The notes under the pieces are model-generated. The model saw only the letters and a program-made list of their open reading frames with translations, was not told the DNA's origin and did not search any database. Shown here in pieces: positions 17,528 through 25,673 of a DNA stretch of 54,772 bases. How positions within the stretch are numbered: the first letter of the stretch is position 1; the number at the start of each line of letters is the position of its first letter. This stretch comes from an uncultured Bacteroidales bacterium (GTDB taxonomy: Bacteria; Bacteroidota; Bacteroidia; Bacteroidales; Bacteroidaceae). Location: the NCBI GenBank assembly GCA_947303715.1, contig CAMYYY010000014.1, positions 1 through 54,772 on the forward strand. Direction: 5' to 3'. Made by a program: the position numbers and the translations under genes.

Positions 17528-18355
17528 TTAGCTGGTGGGGGCAAGCTTATAAACAATGTCCTGTACGTAGGCTGCCCATTCGATAGGTTTGCGCGACTTG
17601 TCGAAGGTCTGCCAGGGGATGGGTTTGCCGATGTAGATGCGGAAGGTCTTACCGCGGTGGCGGAAGAGCTCATCGGCAAGGTACAGCATGGCCACGTTGA
17701 ACTTGAGGTGGAAGAACTTGCAGAGGTTGGCGATGCGATAGAAGCGATTGGAGTTGCGCCCCTCGAAGTAGATGGGCACGACATCGCGCTGGTACTGGAC
17801 GCTTTTCTGCACGAAGGTCTTCTTCCAGGGCAGGTCCTTGATGACACCCTTGCGCTTGCGCGAACAGAGCTGGGCAGGGAACATGATGACCTGGTCGTCG
17901 CCGCTGAAGATGGCATCCACCTGCTGCGGGAGGTTGCGAGCCTGTCCGCCCATCTGGTTGACGGGGACACAGAGGGGGGCTAACGGTGGAAGGGCCATGA
18001 GGAAACTGTTGACGAGATAGCGAATCTTGTCGTCGTAATGATCGGCGATGATGCGACCGATGGCTACACCGTCAGGGCCACCGAGGGGATGGTTGCTGAC
18101 GAACGTGTAGAGAGAACCTTTCGGAGGAAGGTTTTCTTCGCCATGTACATCGAGGGAGATGTGGAGGTGCTCCAACGTGTTGCGGAGAAAATCAGCACCT
18201 TCCATGTTTGGATAGGTAGCGAAGAAGACGTTGAACTCGTCTTCGTGGAGGATCTTGCGGAGGTATTTCAGTAGGGGAGGCCAGATGTGGGCATTGCCGA
18301 TTTTGCTGCGGATAATCTTCTCTACATCGATTACTTTGGGTACATTTTCTGCCAT
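17528..18355 (-). CDS. glsA: Glycine-lipid O-acyltransferase (PlsC-like)
   Basis: This 275-residue protein is of the 1-acyl-glycerol-phosphate acyltransferase superfamily. SNHPLGGPDG is the acceptor motif, with His and Asp separated by five residues rather than the usual four. IMFPAQLCSRKRKG and PIYFEGRNSNRFY are later family blocks. It should acylate the hydroxyl of N-acyl-glycine at the inner membrane. It comes first in the minus-strand pair with glsB and has its own -7 element. A general lysophospholipid acyltransferase role is the alternative. Confidence 0.85.
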   Translation of the reverse strand: MAENVPKVIDVEKIIRSKIGNAHIWPPLLKYLRKILHEDEFNVFFATYPNMEGADFLRNTLEHLHISLDVHGEENLPPKGSLYTFVSNHPLGGPDGVAIGRIIADHYDDKIRYLVNSFLMALPPLAPLCVPVNQMGGQARNLPQQVDAIFSGDDQVIMFPAQLCSRKRKGVIKDLPWKKTFVQKSVQYQRDVVPIYFEGRNSNRFYRIANLCKFFHLKFNVAMLYLADELFRHRGKTFRIYIGKPIPWQTFDKSRKPIEWAAYVQDIVYKLAPTS

Positions 18356-18386
18356 GATTTTCTATTGCCTTTCAAACATCGTTCGG

Positions 18387-18394
18387 CAAAAGTA
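18387..18394 (-). promoter_or_regulatory. -7 element for glsA-glsB
   Basis: TACTTTTG on the minus strand fits TAnnTTTG and lies 31 bp before the glsA ATG. Confidence 0.65.
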
Positions 18395-18455
18395 ATAACA
18401 ATTTATAAGAAAACGAACGATTGTTGCGATTTTTTATCTCAAAAATGTGGAATGT

Positions 18456-18770
18456 CTATTCCAGATAGAACAATTCGGGCAACGGGATGGATACGGGGCT
18501 ATTGTCGGGGTTGACCTCCATGATGTCGGCCATATAGTCCCACCAGCGCTGTACGATGGGGTTGTCGCCTTGGTCCTGCGAGCCCTTGTCGCCCTCGACC
18601 TTCTGCACGGCAAAGAGGATGTTTGTCTCCTTGTCCCAGAAGATGCTGTAGTCGCTGACTCCGCTCTCCTTGAGTAGTTTTTTCATCTCTGGCCACAATG
18701 CAGCGTGGCGGCGCTGGTACTCGTCCTCGAAGCCTGGCTTCAGGAACATCTTGAATGCTTCTCTTTTCAT
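18456..18770 (-). CDS. rhaM: L-rhamnose mutarotase family protein
   Basis: This 104-residue protein carries the RhaM pattern FLKPGFEDEYQRRHAALWPEM, YSIFWDKETNILFA and a WWDYMADIM tail. The family interconverts alpha and beta anomers of L-rhamnose. It lies 23 bp after the PL11 lyase gene on the same strand, so rhamnose released from rhamnogalacturonan is the likely substrate. There is no signal peptide; it should be cytosolic. Confidence 0.92.
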   Translation of the reverse strand: MKREAFKMFLKPGFEDEYQRRHAALWPEMKKLLKESGVSDYSIFWDKETNILFAVQKVEGDKGSQDQGDNPIVQRWWDYMADIMEVNPDNSPVSIPLPELFYLE

Positions 18771-18793
18771 GGTTTATATGGGGTTTTTGGCGT

Positions 18794-20653
18794 TTACATA
18801 TCGGGCCCGAAGTAGAATCCTGGCTGTGTGGGTTGGTTGTAGGCAACGTTCTGGGTGGCGACGCTGATGCGATAGACGGGGTCGTCCATGAAGGTGACGA
18901 ATCGGTGTTCGGTGGGGATGGTGGAGACATAGAGGCGGAGTGACTGGTTGTCGCGGGTGCGCAGAAGCAGTTCTTCACGCCAGTCGCCCAGGATGTCGGC
19001 AGCGAGACAGGGGTTGGCTTTGGTGCCGTTGTTGCTGACGACTCCTTCAGGGTTCAGGATGATGTCGCATTGCTGTTCGCTGGGGTTATACTTGGAGATG
19101 CGTGTGCCGTCGAGGAGTTCGCGCAGCAGATCACCGTCCCACCAGATGGCCATATTGGTGGAGAGTCCGCGGACACGTTCGGCAATGATCTCGCCGCGTA
19201 TGTTGCGGATGCCTCCTGTGGATCCGCTCCACATCTCAACGCCTGGTGAGTCGGGGTCGATGTCTGCTGCCATACAACGTCCGATGTCCATTGGGGCAGG
19301 GTAGCGGAAGAGGGTTTCACCTGTGACGGCATCGCGGAAGGTGGAGCCGTTGCCACCCGTTTCGTGACATTGCCACACTTGGAGCCTCGGTTCATCGGGG
19401 AAGAAAGCGGTGAGGTGGAGGGCATCACCGTGACCGAGGCGGGTAGAGTAGAGTCCGCGGCCATCGTTGTCGATGGTGCACGAGCCATAGATGATTTCGT
19501 CGCAACCGTCGTTGTCAATGTCAGCTACGCGAATGTTATGGTTGCCCTGTCCGCTGTAGGCTTCGTTGCCTTCGTCATTGGAATCAAAGACCCAGCGCTG
19601 GCGGAGTTCCTTTCCGTCCCAGTCGAAAGCAGCAAGGACGGCACGGGTGTAGTAGCCACGACACATCACGACACTGGGATGTCGTCCGTCCAGATAGGCT
19701 ACGCAAGCCAGGAAACGGTCGGAGCGGTTGGCTTCCTTATCGCCCCAGTCAGCAGGGTCACCACGCTGGGGGATGTAGTCGATGGTGTGAAGAGCCTCGC
19801 CTGTCAGACCGCTGAAAATGGTGAGATATTCTTTGCCCGAGAAGATGCGCCCCTGTCGTGCAGGTGTACGTCGGAAGGTACGGATGGTGTCGCCTGCGTA
19901 GCGGTAGTCGGCATAAGGGTCGCCGATGACGTTTCCCTGTCCGTCGATGGTGCCGTCAGCGGTTTTCATCACAATTTCAGAACGTCCGTCGCCATCGAAG
20001 TCAAAGACCATAAACTGGGTGTAGTGGGCTCCTGAGCGGACATTGGGACCGAGGTCGATGCGCCAAAGGCGTTCCCCGTTGAGGCGGTAGCAGTCAAAGA
20101 GCGCGTTGCCCGTGTAGCCGTCGTGAGCATTGTCGTGAGCATTGGTGGGGTCCCATTTGAGGATGATTTCGTACTCGCCGTCGCCATCCACATCACCTAC
20201 CGAGGCATCGTTGGCCGTGTAGTCATAGCGGTCACCAGCAGGGGTGATGCCGCCCTCGGGTTTGGAGAGGGGGATGTCGATATAGCCGATAGGAGCGTTG
20301 GCAGGAAGGGTATATGTGCCCGAGTCTTCATTGGACTCCTTTTTCTTAATGACAGGGCGCACCTCATAGGTGGCTGAGTCGGTGGAGACGTTGTCGTCTA
20401 CAAAGAACGTGGCTCCCGTGAGGGGCTTGCGGGTGAGCAGGCGACGGTTGCGATAGACGTTGAAGGCTGTGGCTTTGTCATCGGTGCGCAGCAGACGCCA
20501 GGTAACAGCCACGTGAGCCGAGTCCTGACGGATAGCTACTACACCGCGACCAAGGGTCTCCTTCTGCAAGTCAGGCGCATAGTTGGGCTGAGCCGACAGG
20601 GCTGTACAAGCCAGCAGGAAGAGGATAGGGAGGATGTATAGTCGCATTCTCAT
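18794..20653 (-). CDS. Rhamnogalacturonan lyase, PL11 family
   Basis: This 619-residue exported polysaccharide lyase has a signal peptide MRMRLYILPILFLLACTALSA; a second ATG two codons in is equally possible. The N-terminal beta domain (LGRGVVAIRQDSAHVAVTWR, then FNVYRN) leads into a beta-propeller. The propeller has repeated calcium-binding loops such as DVDGDGEYEI, DFDGDGRSEI and DIDNDGCDEI. This layout is that of PL11 rhamnogalacturonan endolyases (YesW type). The lipobox-like LLACTALSAQ could make it a lipoprotein, but the position favours cleavage after LSA. It heads a two-gene unit with rhaM and is divergent from GH105. Confidence 0.93.
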   Translation of the reverse strand: MRMRLYILPILFLLACTALSAQPNYAPDLQKETLGRGVVAIRQDSAHVAVTWRLLRTDDKATAFNVYRNRRLLTRKPLTGATFFVDDNVSTDSATYEVRPVIKKKESNEDSGTYTLPANAPIGYIDIPLSKPEGGITPAGDRYDYTANDASVGDVDGDGEYEIILKWDPTNAHDNAHDGYTGNALFDCYRLNGERLWRIDLGPNVRSGAHYTQFMVFDFDGDGRSEIVMKTADGTIDGQGNVIGDPYADYRYAGDTIRTFRRTPARQGRIFSGKEYLTIFSGLTGEALHTIDYIPQRGDPADWGDKEANRSDRFLACVAYLDGRHPSVVMCRGYYTRAVLAAFDWDGKELRQRWVFDSNDEGNEAYSGQGNHNIRVADIDNDGCDEIIYGSCTIDNDGRGLYSTRLGHGDALHLTAFFPDEPRLQVWQCHETGGNGSTFRDAVTGETLFRYPAPMDIGRCMAADIDPDSPGVEMWSGSTGGIRNIRGEIIAERVRGLSTNMAIWWDGDLLRELLDGTRISKYNPSEQQCDIILNPEGVVSNNGTKANPCLAADILGDWREELLLRTRDNQSLRLYVSTIPTEHRFVTFMDDPVYRISVATQNVAYNQPTQPGFYFGPDM

Positions 20654-20675
20654 AGTGCGGGTAAGATTTTTGGCT

Positions 20676-20683
20676 CAAAAGTA
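20676..20683 (-). promoter_or_regulatory. -7 element for PL11-rhaM
   Basis: TACTTTTG on the minus strand lies 22 bp before the PL11 start. Confidence 0.6.
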
Positions 20684-20725
20684 ACAATTATCGGGCGTCT
20701 ATGCAAGGAAAACGGAAAAAATATT

Positions 20726-20733
20726 TACCTTTG
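20726..20733 (+). promoter_or_regulatory. -7 element for the GH105 gene
   Basis: TACCTTTG lies 27 bp before the ATG at 20761. With the minus-strand element at 20676-20683 it forms a divergent promoter pair, so one pectin-responsive regulator could serve both units (inference). Confidence 0.7.
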
Positions 20734-20760
20734 CAGCACGCAAGTAATAAATATAAGTAA

Positions 20761-22011
20761 ATGCTAATACCTTCATTTCCCCATTACCCGTTACCTCTCC
20801 GATTACTCGGAAAGCGCCGTTTTTTTAGCCTGCGTAGGCTTATCGGCGCAGTGCTTCTGACAATTAGCGCAGTACTTCTGCCCCATAGCGCAGTGGCTCA
20901 GCAGGTGCTTCCTTCGCAGCGCGACATCCTTGACCAGTTGCTGAAAGTGAACGCCTACTTTATGAAGTCCGTCCCCGACCCAGGTCTGCCCACCTTCGGC
21001 GGCGGCAAGGAGCGGACCAGCAATCTCTGGACGCGAGCCGTCTATTACGAGGGTCTGATGGCGCTGCAAGGTATCTATCCCGACGAGCGATTCTTTGACT
21101 ACACGATGGCTTGGGGCAATGCTCACCAGTGGCGGCCAAGGGGTAGCGATACTACGCATAACGCTGACAACCAGTGCTGTTTTCAGACGTATCTGGATAT
21201 GTACGAGCTGACGCAGGACCCCCGAATGCTGACTCACGTGAAACTGACCCTCGATGCCTGTGTAAACGACCCGCAAGTGCACGACTGGTGGTGGATTGAC
21301 GCCATCCAGATGGCTATGCCCGCCTATGCCAAGATGGGGCGCATCACGGGCGACACGAAGTACTGGGACAAGATGATGGCCTACTACCATTACACGCGCG
21401 ACGTGCACGATGGGACGGGGATGTTCAACGCGAAGGATGGCCTCTGGTGGCGCGACCACGATTTTGATGCACCCTATACCGAACCGAACGGCGAGGACTG
21501 CTATTGGAGTCGCGGCAACGGCTGGGTGCTGGCTGCATTAGTGCGCGTGATGAACGAACTGCCTGAGAACCACCCCTATTTCAAGGCTTGCCTGAAGGAC
21601 TTCAAGGCGATGTGCCGTGCGCTGAAGGCCGTGCAACGCGAGGACGGATTCTGGAACGTCAGCCTTCACGACCCTACTCACTACGGTGGAAAGGAGACGA
21701 CGGGCACCTCGCTTTTTGTCTATGGGATGGCGTGGGGCATCCGCAGGGGCTATTTGAAGGAGAAGGAGTATCTGCCTGTGGTCGCCCGAGCTTGGAACGC
21801 GCTGGTGACGGAGGCAGTGCATCCCAACGGTTTCCTCGGCTTTGTGCAGGGCACGGGCAAAGACCCCTCGGCAGGGCAGCCTGTCACCTACGACAAGGTG
21901 CCTGACTTTGAGGACTATGGAACTGGATGTTTCCTGCTGGCGGGGACAGAACTCTATCGCTTACGAGCCGATGTGGTCCCTGCTGACCAGGTTTCCCGCA
22001 GGATAAGGTAG
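20761..22011 (+). CDS. Unsaturated rhamnogalacturonyl hydrolase, GH105 family
   Basis: This 416-residue exported enzyme should remove unsaturated galacturonate from the ends that rhamnogalacturonan lyase creates, so it works directly after the divergent PL11 enzyme. Family pattern: LWTRAVYYEGLMAL, HNADNQCCFQTYLDMYEL, WWWIDAIQMAMPAYAKMG, GEDCYWSRGNGWVLAAL and YGGKETTGTSLFVYGMAWG. The signal peptide is odd. Its hydrophobic core (IGAVLLT, ISAVLLP, HSAVAQQ) is a heptapeptide repeat encoded by a 21-bp tandem repeat. Basic residues (GKRRFFSLRR) precede it and AVA precedes the likely cleavage site. It ends 6 bp from the convergent aminotransferase gene. Confidence 0.93.
   Translation: MLIPSFPHYPLPLRLLGKRRFFSLRRLIGAVLLTISAVLLPHSAVAQQVLPSQRDILDQLLKVNAYFMKSVPDPGLPTFGGGKERTSNLWTRAVYYEGLMALQGIYPDERFFDYTMAWGNAHQWRPRGSDTTHNADNQCCFQTYLDMYELTQDPRMLTHVKLTLDACVNDPQVHDWWWIDAIQMAMPAYAKMGRITGDTKYWDKMMAYYHYTRDVHDGTGMFNAKDGLWWRDHDFDAPYTEPNGEDCYWSRGNGWVLAALVRVMNELPENHPYFKACLKDFKAMCRALKAVQREDGFWNVSLHDPTHYGGKETTGTSLFVYGMAWGIRRGYLKEKEYLPVVARAWNALVTEAVHPNGFLGFVQGTGKDPSAGQPVTYDKVPDFEDYGTGCFLLAGTELYRLRADVVPADQVSRRIR
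20845..20907 (+). repeat. 21-bp tandem repeat encoding the GH105 signal peptide core
   Basis: RGCGCAG recurs at 20845, 20866 and 20887, exactly 21 bp apart. The first two units share GCGCAGTRCTTCTG, holding the small dyad CAG-5 nt-CTG. Upstream text (20773-20808) shows a weaker 7-bp periodicity (CCATTAC, CCGTTAC). Confidence 0.8.
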
Positions 22012-22017
22012 GACGCC

Positions 22018-23331
22018 CTACGCGTGATTTTCGGCAAAGAGGCGGCAGCGCTCGGCAAGGAGCTGGTAATGATGCTCCTGCATTGTGCTGCAACAGGCGC
22101 GTATGCCCTGACGTGTGCTGCCTGTGGTGCTGAGGACAATGCCCGTGATGCCGTAATAGAGCAGTTCGCGCAGCAGTTTGCCACCCTCCATATCGTGGTA
22201 GCCAATGGTGAAGAAGAGGCCGTCGGAAACGGGTTCGTCCTGGTCGCGGTCGTAGACAACGCTGAAGCCGTAGGGGAGCATAATCTGCTTGATGCGGGCG
22301 GTACGGCGAGCGTATTCACGGACATCATCGACGAAACTGTAGGCACCCTCGGTAGCGGCGTGCATCATTGCAGCCATTGCGCATTGGGCACTGTGGCTGA
22401 CGCCCGATGAAAGGGTGTAGAGCATATTGTAGGCATAGACGGCGCCAAAGCGGCTGATGCCATAACGGGCAGCCAGCGTGGGGTAGCTGCGGGCAAACAG
22501 GCGGTCGGAGATGCAAGCGACGGCAATGCGCTGGCCTGCATAGGAGAACATCTTCGAGCCCGAGAGCATCAGGACGTAGTTGTCGGTATAGCGGCTGACA
22601 GTGGGTTGGAATGGTGCCTGGAAGGGACGGCCCAGCGGACGGCGGAAGTCCATCGTCATATAGGCAAGGTCCTCGATGACAACGACATCGTACTTTGTGG
22701 CGAGCTCGCCGATGACCTGCAATTCATCGTCCTTGAGGCACATCCACGAGGGGTTGTTGGGGTTGCTGTAAATGAGGCAGCAGACGCGGCCTGACGAGAG
22801 CACCTCCTCCAACTTCGTACGGAGAGCAGCAGCACCGCGGTAGTCGGCCACGTCGAACGAGGCCATACGGGCACCAATGACGGCGGCCTGCATCTTCTGG
22901 ACGGGGAAGCCAGGGTCGATGTAGAGGATGGTATCGCGCTGGGGATTGAGTTGGGTGCAGAGCATAAAGGCTGCAAAGACACCCTGCATTGAACCCGTGG
23001 TAGGGATGCAGCCCTTGGGGGCTATGTCGGTGTCGATGAATGCCTTGACGAAGCGCGAGGCTTCGGTTTTGAGCTCGTCGATGCCCTCGATATTGGGGTA
23101 CTTGGAGGCGACGCCGCGACGCAGGGCGGCAATTTCGGCTTCGACGCCTACGGCTGAGGGTGGCAGGCCTGGGATGCCCATTTCGAAGTGGACGTATTCC
23201 TGACCCGTCTCCTGTTCCATCGTGCGGGCGATGGCGCCAATTTGGCGGATGGAGGCTTTGTTGAGGTCATCAATCTCCATCTCGCGGAGGAGCTGGTCGA
23301 TGCGTGTCTTGCTAAAAGGAGTATTGGTCAT
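22018..23331 (-). CDS. PLP-dependent aminotransferase, class I/II
   Basis: This 437-residue fold-type I aminotransferase has FEMGIPGLPPS near the N-terminus, YSNPNNPSWMCL for phosphate and ring contacts, and VIEDLAYMTMDF with the ring-pairing Asp. SGSKMFSYAGQRIA supplies the PLP lysine, and TTGSTRQGIRAC supplies the carboxylate-binding Arg. It lies 21 bp after iorB. The likely substrates are aromatic amino acids whose 2-oxo acids feed the adjacent indolepyruvate oxidoreductase (inference from context). Confidence 0.9.
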   Translation of the reverse strand: MTNTPFSKTRIDQLLREMEIDDLNKASIRQIGAIARTMEQETGQEYVHFEMGIPGLPPSAVGVEAEIAALRRGVASKYPNIEGIDELKTEASRFVKAFIDTDIAPKGCIPTTGSMQGVFAAFMLCTQLNPQRDTILYIDPGFPVQKMQAAVIGARMASFDVADYRGAAALRTKLEEVLSSGRVCCLIYSNPNNPSWMCLKDDELQVIGELATKYDVVVIEDLAYMTMDFRRPLGRPFQAPFQPTVSRYTDNYVLMLSGSKMFSYAGQRIAVACISDRLFARSYPTLAARYGISRFGAVYAYNMLYTLSSGVSHSAQCAMAAMMHAATEGAYSFVDDVREYARRTARIKQIMLPYGFSVVYDRDQDEPVSDGLFFTIGYHDMEGGKLLRELLYYGITGIVLSTTGSTRQGIRACCSTMQEHHYQLLAERCRLFAENHA

Positions 23332-23352
23332 AGGGCATTGCGTGTCTGTGGA

Positions 23353-23925
23353 TTAGCCTTTGTTGTCGCGTCCAATGGCGAGGGCTTGGAGGTTCATATC
23401 GACGATGGCGTCGCCCTTGGCGGCAAAGACGGTGTGCACAGCCTGGCGGAGCAGTTCGAAGTCCATTCCGAGGGCATCGGCCGCGGCACCGAGCAGTATC
23501 ATATTGGCGGCTTTGGGCATTTTGTTGGCCTTGGCAAGACTCTCAATGTCGATGCGCACGACGTGGGGTAGGGCATCGAGGGCGGCGTTGATAACCTGAA
23601 TATCTGGATAGTTGGGGATGTTGACAAAGGGACTGGTGGCGGTGATGACCCAGCCGTCCTTGCTGAGGTAGGGCTGGTAGCGCAGGGCCTCCATAGGTTC
23701 CATAGCGATGATGACGTCGGCCGTGCCGAGGGCGATGAGGTCGCTGTAGATGGGGTTGGACGAGATGCGGAGGTTCGACTGCACGTCGCCGCCGCGCTGG
23801 CTCATACCGTGCACTTCGGCTTGCTTGATGTATAGGCCCTGGTCGAGGGCGGCCTGGCCGATGATGGTGGCGATGCTGAGGATGCCCTGGCCACCTACGC
23901 CTGCGAGGATGATGTCGGTTTTCAT
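23353..23925 (-). CDS. iorB: Indolepyruvate:ferredoxin oxidoreductase, beta subunit
   Basis: This 190-residue gamma-domain protein begins MKTDIILAGVGGQGILSIATIIG. The frame is open 63 bp further upstream, but the start at 23925 gives the family N-terminus and an ATGA overlap with iorA, implying translational coupling. EVHGMSQRGGDVQSNLRIS is the family signature. With IorA it converts aryl-pyruvates to aryl-acetyl-CoA and reduces ferredoxin. Confidence 0.95.
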   Translation of the reverse strand: MKTDIILAGVGGQGILSIATIIGQAALDQGLYIKQAEVHGMSQRGGDVQSNLRISSNPIYSDLIALGTADVIIAMEPMEALRYQPYLSKDGWVITATSPFVNIPNYPDIQVINAALDALPHVVRIDIESLAKANKMPKAANMILLGAAADALGMDFELLRQAVHTVFAAKGDAIVDMNLQALAIGRDNKG

Positions 23926-25550
23926 TGTTGGGGAGTTTGGGGATTTAGTTTTTTCTGGCGGGTATGGCGGGCGAGGGTCTGGATGCACTCACGGCGGGGG
24001 ATGATGACCGATACGCCTTGGTATTCAATCTCTTCGCGTAGGATGCGGGTAATCTCGTCCATATTGGCGGGCAGGGGGACGACGACTCGGAGGTGCTCGT
24101 CAGCAACGCCTAAGCCACGGCAGATGGCCTCGAACTTGTTGGTACCTGCTGAGTCCTGGCCGCCTGTCATTCCCGTGGTAAGGTTGTCTGAGATGACGAC
24201 GGTGATGGGGCTGTTCTCGTTGACGGCATCGAGGAGGCCCGTCATACCGCTGTGGGTGAAGGTTGAGTCGCCGATGACGGCTACGGCGGGAAAGATGCCT
24301 GCGTCGGCAGCACCCTTGGCCATCGTAATGCTGGCGCCCATATCGACGGTGGAGTGCAGTGCCTGATAGGGGGGCAGGGCTCCGAGGGTGTAGCACCCGA
24401 TATCACCGAAGACACGGCTGTCGGGATAGTCGGCAAGTACCTTGTTCAGAGCTTCATAGACGCTGCGGTGGCCACATCCTTGGCAGAGGGCTGGCGGACG
24501 GGCGGTGACCGTGTCGCAGGGGCTGAATTCCTGGGCCGTGGGCAGGCCAAGGGCGGCCTTGACATTGTCGGGATTGAGCTCGCCTGCGCGGGGCAGGGTA
24601 CCGTCGAGTCGGCCGTGGATGACATTTGCCGTAGGCAGCAGGCCGATGAGCTGTTCCTCGATGAAGGGCTGACCATCCTCAATGACAAGCAGTTCGTGGC
24701 ATTGGGCAGCGAGGTCGCGGATAGCTTCGATGGGCAGCGGGTACTGCGAGACCTTCATCACGGGCATCGGGGCACCGTCGGGGTAGTTTTCCATCAGGTA
24801 GTTGTAGCCGATGCCTGCGGCAATGACGGCCTTGTCGTCGTTAAGGTCTTTAAGGTCGTTTAGGACTTTGTTGAATGGGCTGTTTGCGCTGGCTTCCTGG
24901 AGGAGGGGCTGGGCGGCAATGAGCTCGTTGTACTTGCGGCGGGCACGGGCAGGGAGGAGTACCCATCCTGCGGGGTCGGCAGGCGAAGACAGGGGGTTCT
25001 CGGGACGTGGAGTCTCGGATATCTCCACCACGGCGCGGCTATGAGCCAGACGGGTGACGATGCGCATCAGCACGGGCAGCCGCAGGCGTTCCGAGAGGTC
25101 GAAGCCATAGGCCATCATATCGTAGCATTCCTGCTGGTTAGTAGGTTCCAAGATAGGCGTGAGGGCGAATTTGCCGTAGAAACGGCTGTCCTGTTCGTTC
25201 TGGCTGCTATGCATCGAGGGGTCGTCGGCTGCGAGGACAATGAGGCCTCCGTTGACGCCTGTGACAGCGCTGTTGACGAAAGCATCGGCGCAGACGTTCA
25301 TTCCCACGTGTTTCATACAGACGAGGGCGCGCTTGCCTGCGTAGCTCATTCCGAGGGCGGCCTCCATAGCGGTTTTCTCGTTGGTGCACCAGCGGTTGTG
25401 GACCGTGGCGGCGGGGTGGGCGCGGCACCAGTCCTGGATGTATTCGGTGATTTCGGTCGAGGGCGTGCCAGGGTAGGCATAGACGCCGCTCAGCCCTGCG
25501 TCGAGGGCGCCTTGAGCGATGGCCTGGTCGCCAAGTAGGAGTTTCTTCAT
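23922..25550 (-). CDS. iorA: Indolepyruvate:ferredoxin oxidoreductase, alpha subunit
   Basis: This 542-residue thiamine-diphosphate enzyme begins MKKLLLGDQAIAQGALDAGL. The pyrimidine-binding domain has AYPGTPSTEI and the C-terminal domain has LCQGCGHRSVYEAL. GDSTFTHSGMTGLLDAV followed by SDN is the diphosphate motif. Archaeal IorA continues into a two-cluster ferredoxin domain. This protein stops after PRRECIQTLARHTRQKK with no CxxCxxC motifs, so electrons must leave by another carrier. Residues NDLKDLNDD in the middle are encoded by a 9-bp tandem repeat. It heads the minus-strand operon iorA-iorB-aminotransferase. Confidence 0.95.
   Translation of the reverse strand: MKKLLLGDQAIAQGALDAGLSGVYAYPGTPSTEITEYIQDWCRAHPAATVHNRWCTNEKTAMEAALGMSYAGKRALVCMKHVGMNVCADAFVNSAVTGVNGGLIVLAADDPSMHSSQNEQDSRFYGKFALTPILEPTNQQECYDMMAYGFDLSERLRLPVLMRIVTRLAHSRAVVEISETPRPENPLSSPADPAGWVLLPARARRKYNELIAAQPLLQEASANSPFNKVLNDLKDLNDDKAVIAAGIGYNYLMENYPDGAPMPVMKVSQYPLPIEAIRDLAAQCHELLVIEDGQPFIEEQLIGLLPTANVIHGRLDGTLPRAGELNPDNVKAALGLPTAQEFSPCDTVTARPPALCQGCGHRSVYEALNKVLADYPDSRVFGDIGCYTLGALPPYQALHSTVDMGASITMAKGAADAGIFPAVAVIGDSTFTHSGMTGLLDAVNENSPITVVISDNLTTGMTGGQDSAGTNKFEAICRGLGVADEHLRVVVPLPANMDEITRILREEIEYQGVSVIIPRRECIQTLARHTRQKKLNPQTPQQ
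24837..24863 (-). repeat. In-frame 9-bp tandem repeat in iorA
   Basis: Plus-strand units GTCGTTAAG, GTCTTTAAG and GTCGTTTAG follow each other with a fourth partial copy. On the coding strand they give the LNDLKDLNDD stretch between domains. Confidence 0.8.
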
Positions 25551-25585
25551 AGGTGGTATGGATGATGGTTTTGTAAAATAGTTTG

Positions 25586-25593
25586 CAAAGGTA
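25586..25593 (-). promoter_or_regulatory. -7 element for the iorA operon
   Basis: TACCTTTG on the minus strand lies 35 bp before the iorA ATG. Confidence 0.75.
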
Positions 25594-25626
25594 CGGCATT
25601 TTTTTGGATTTCTTCACGATTATCCG

Positions 25627-25634
25627 TAATTTTG
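25627..25634 (+). promoter_or_regulatory. -7 element for the paaK-like gene
   Basis: TAATTTTG lies 39 bp before the ATG at 25674. It is back to back with the iorA promoter, 33 bp apart, which favours joint control. Confidence 0.7.
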
Positions 25635-25673
25635 CACCAAATTATCAGCAATCACTTAAAAACCCTATAACGA

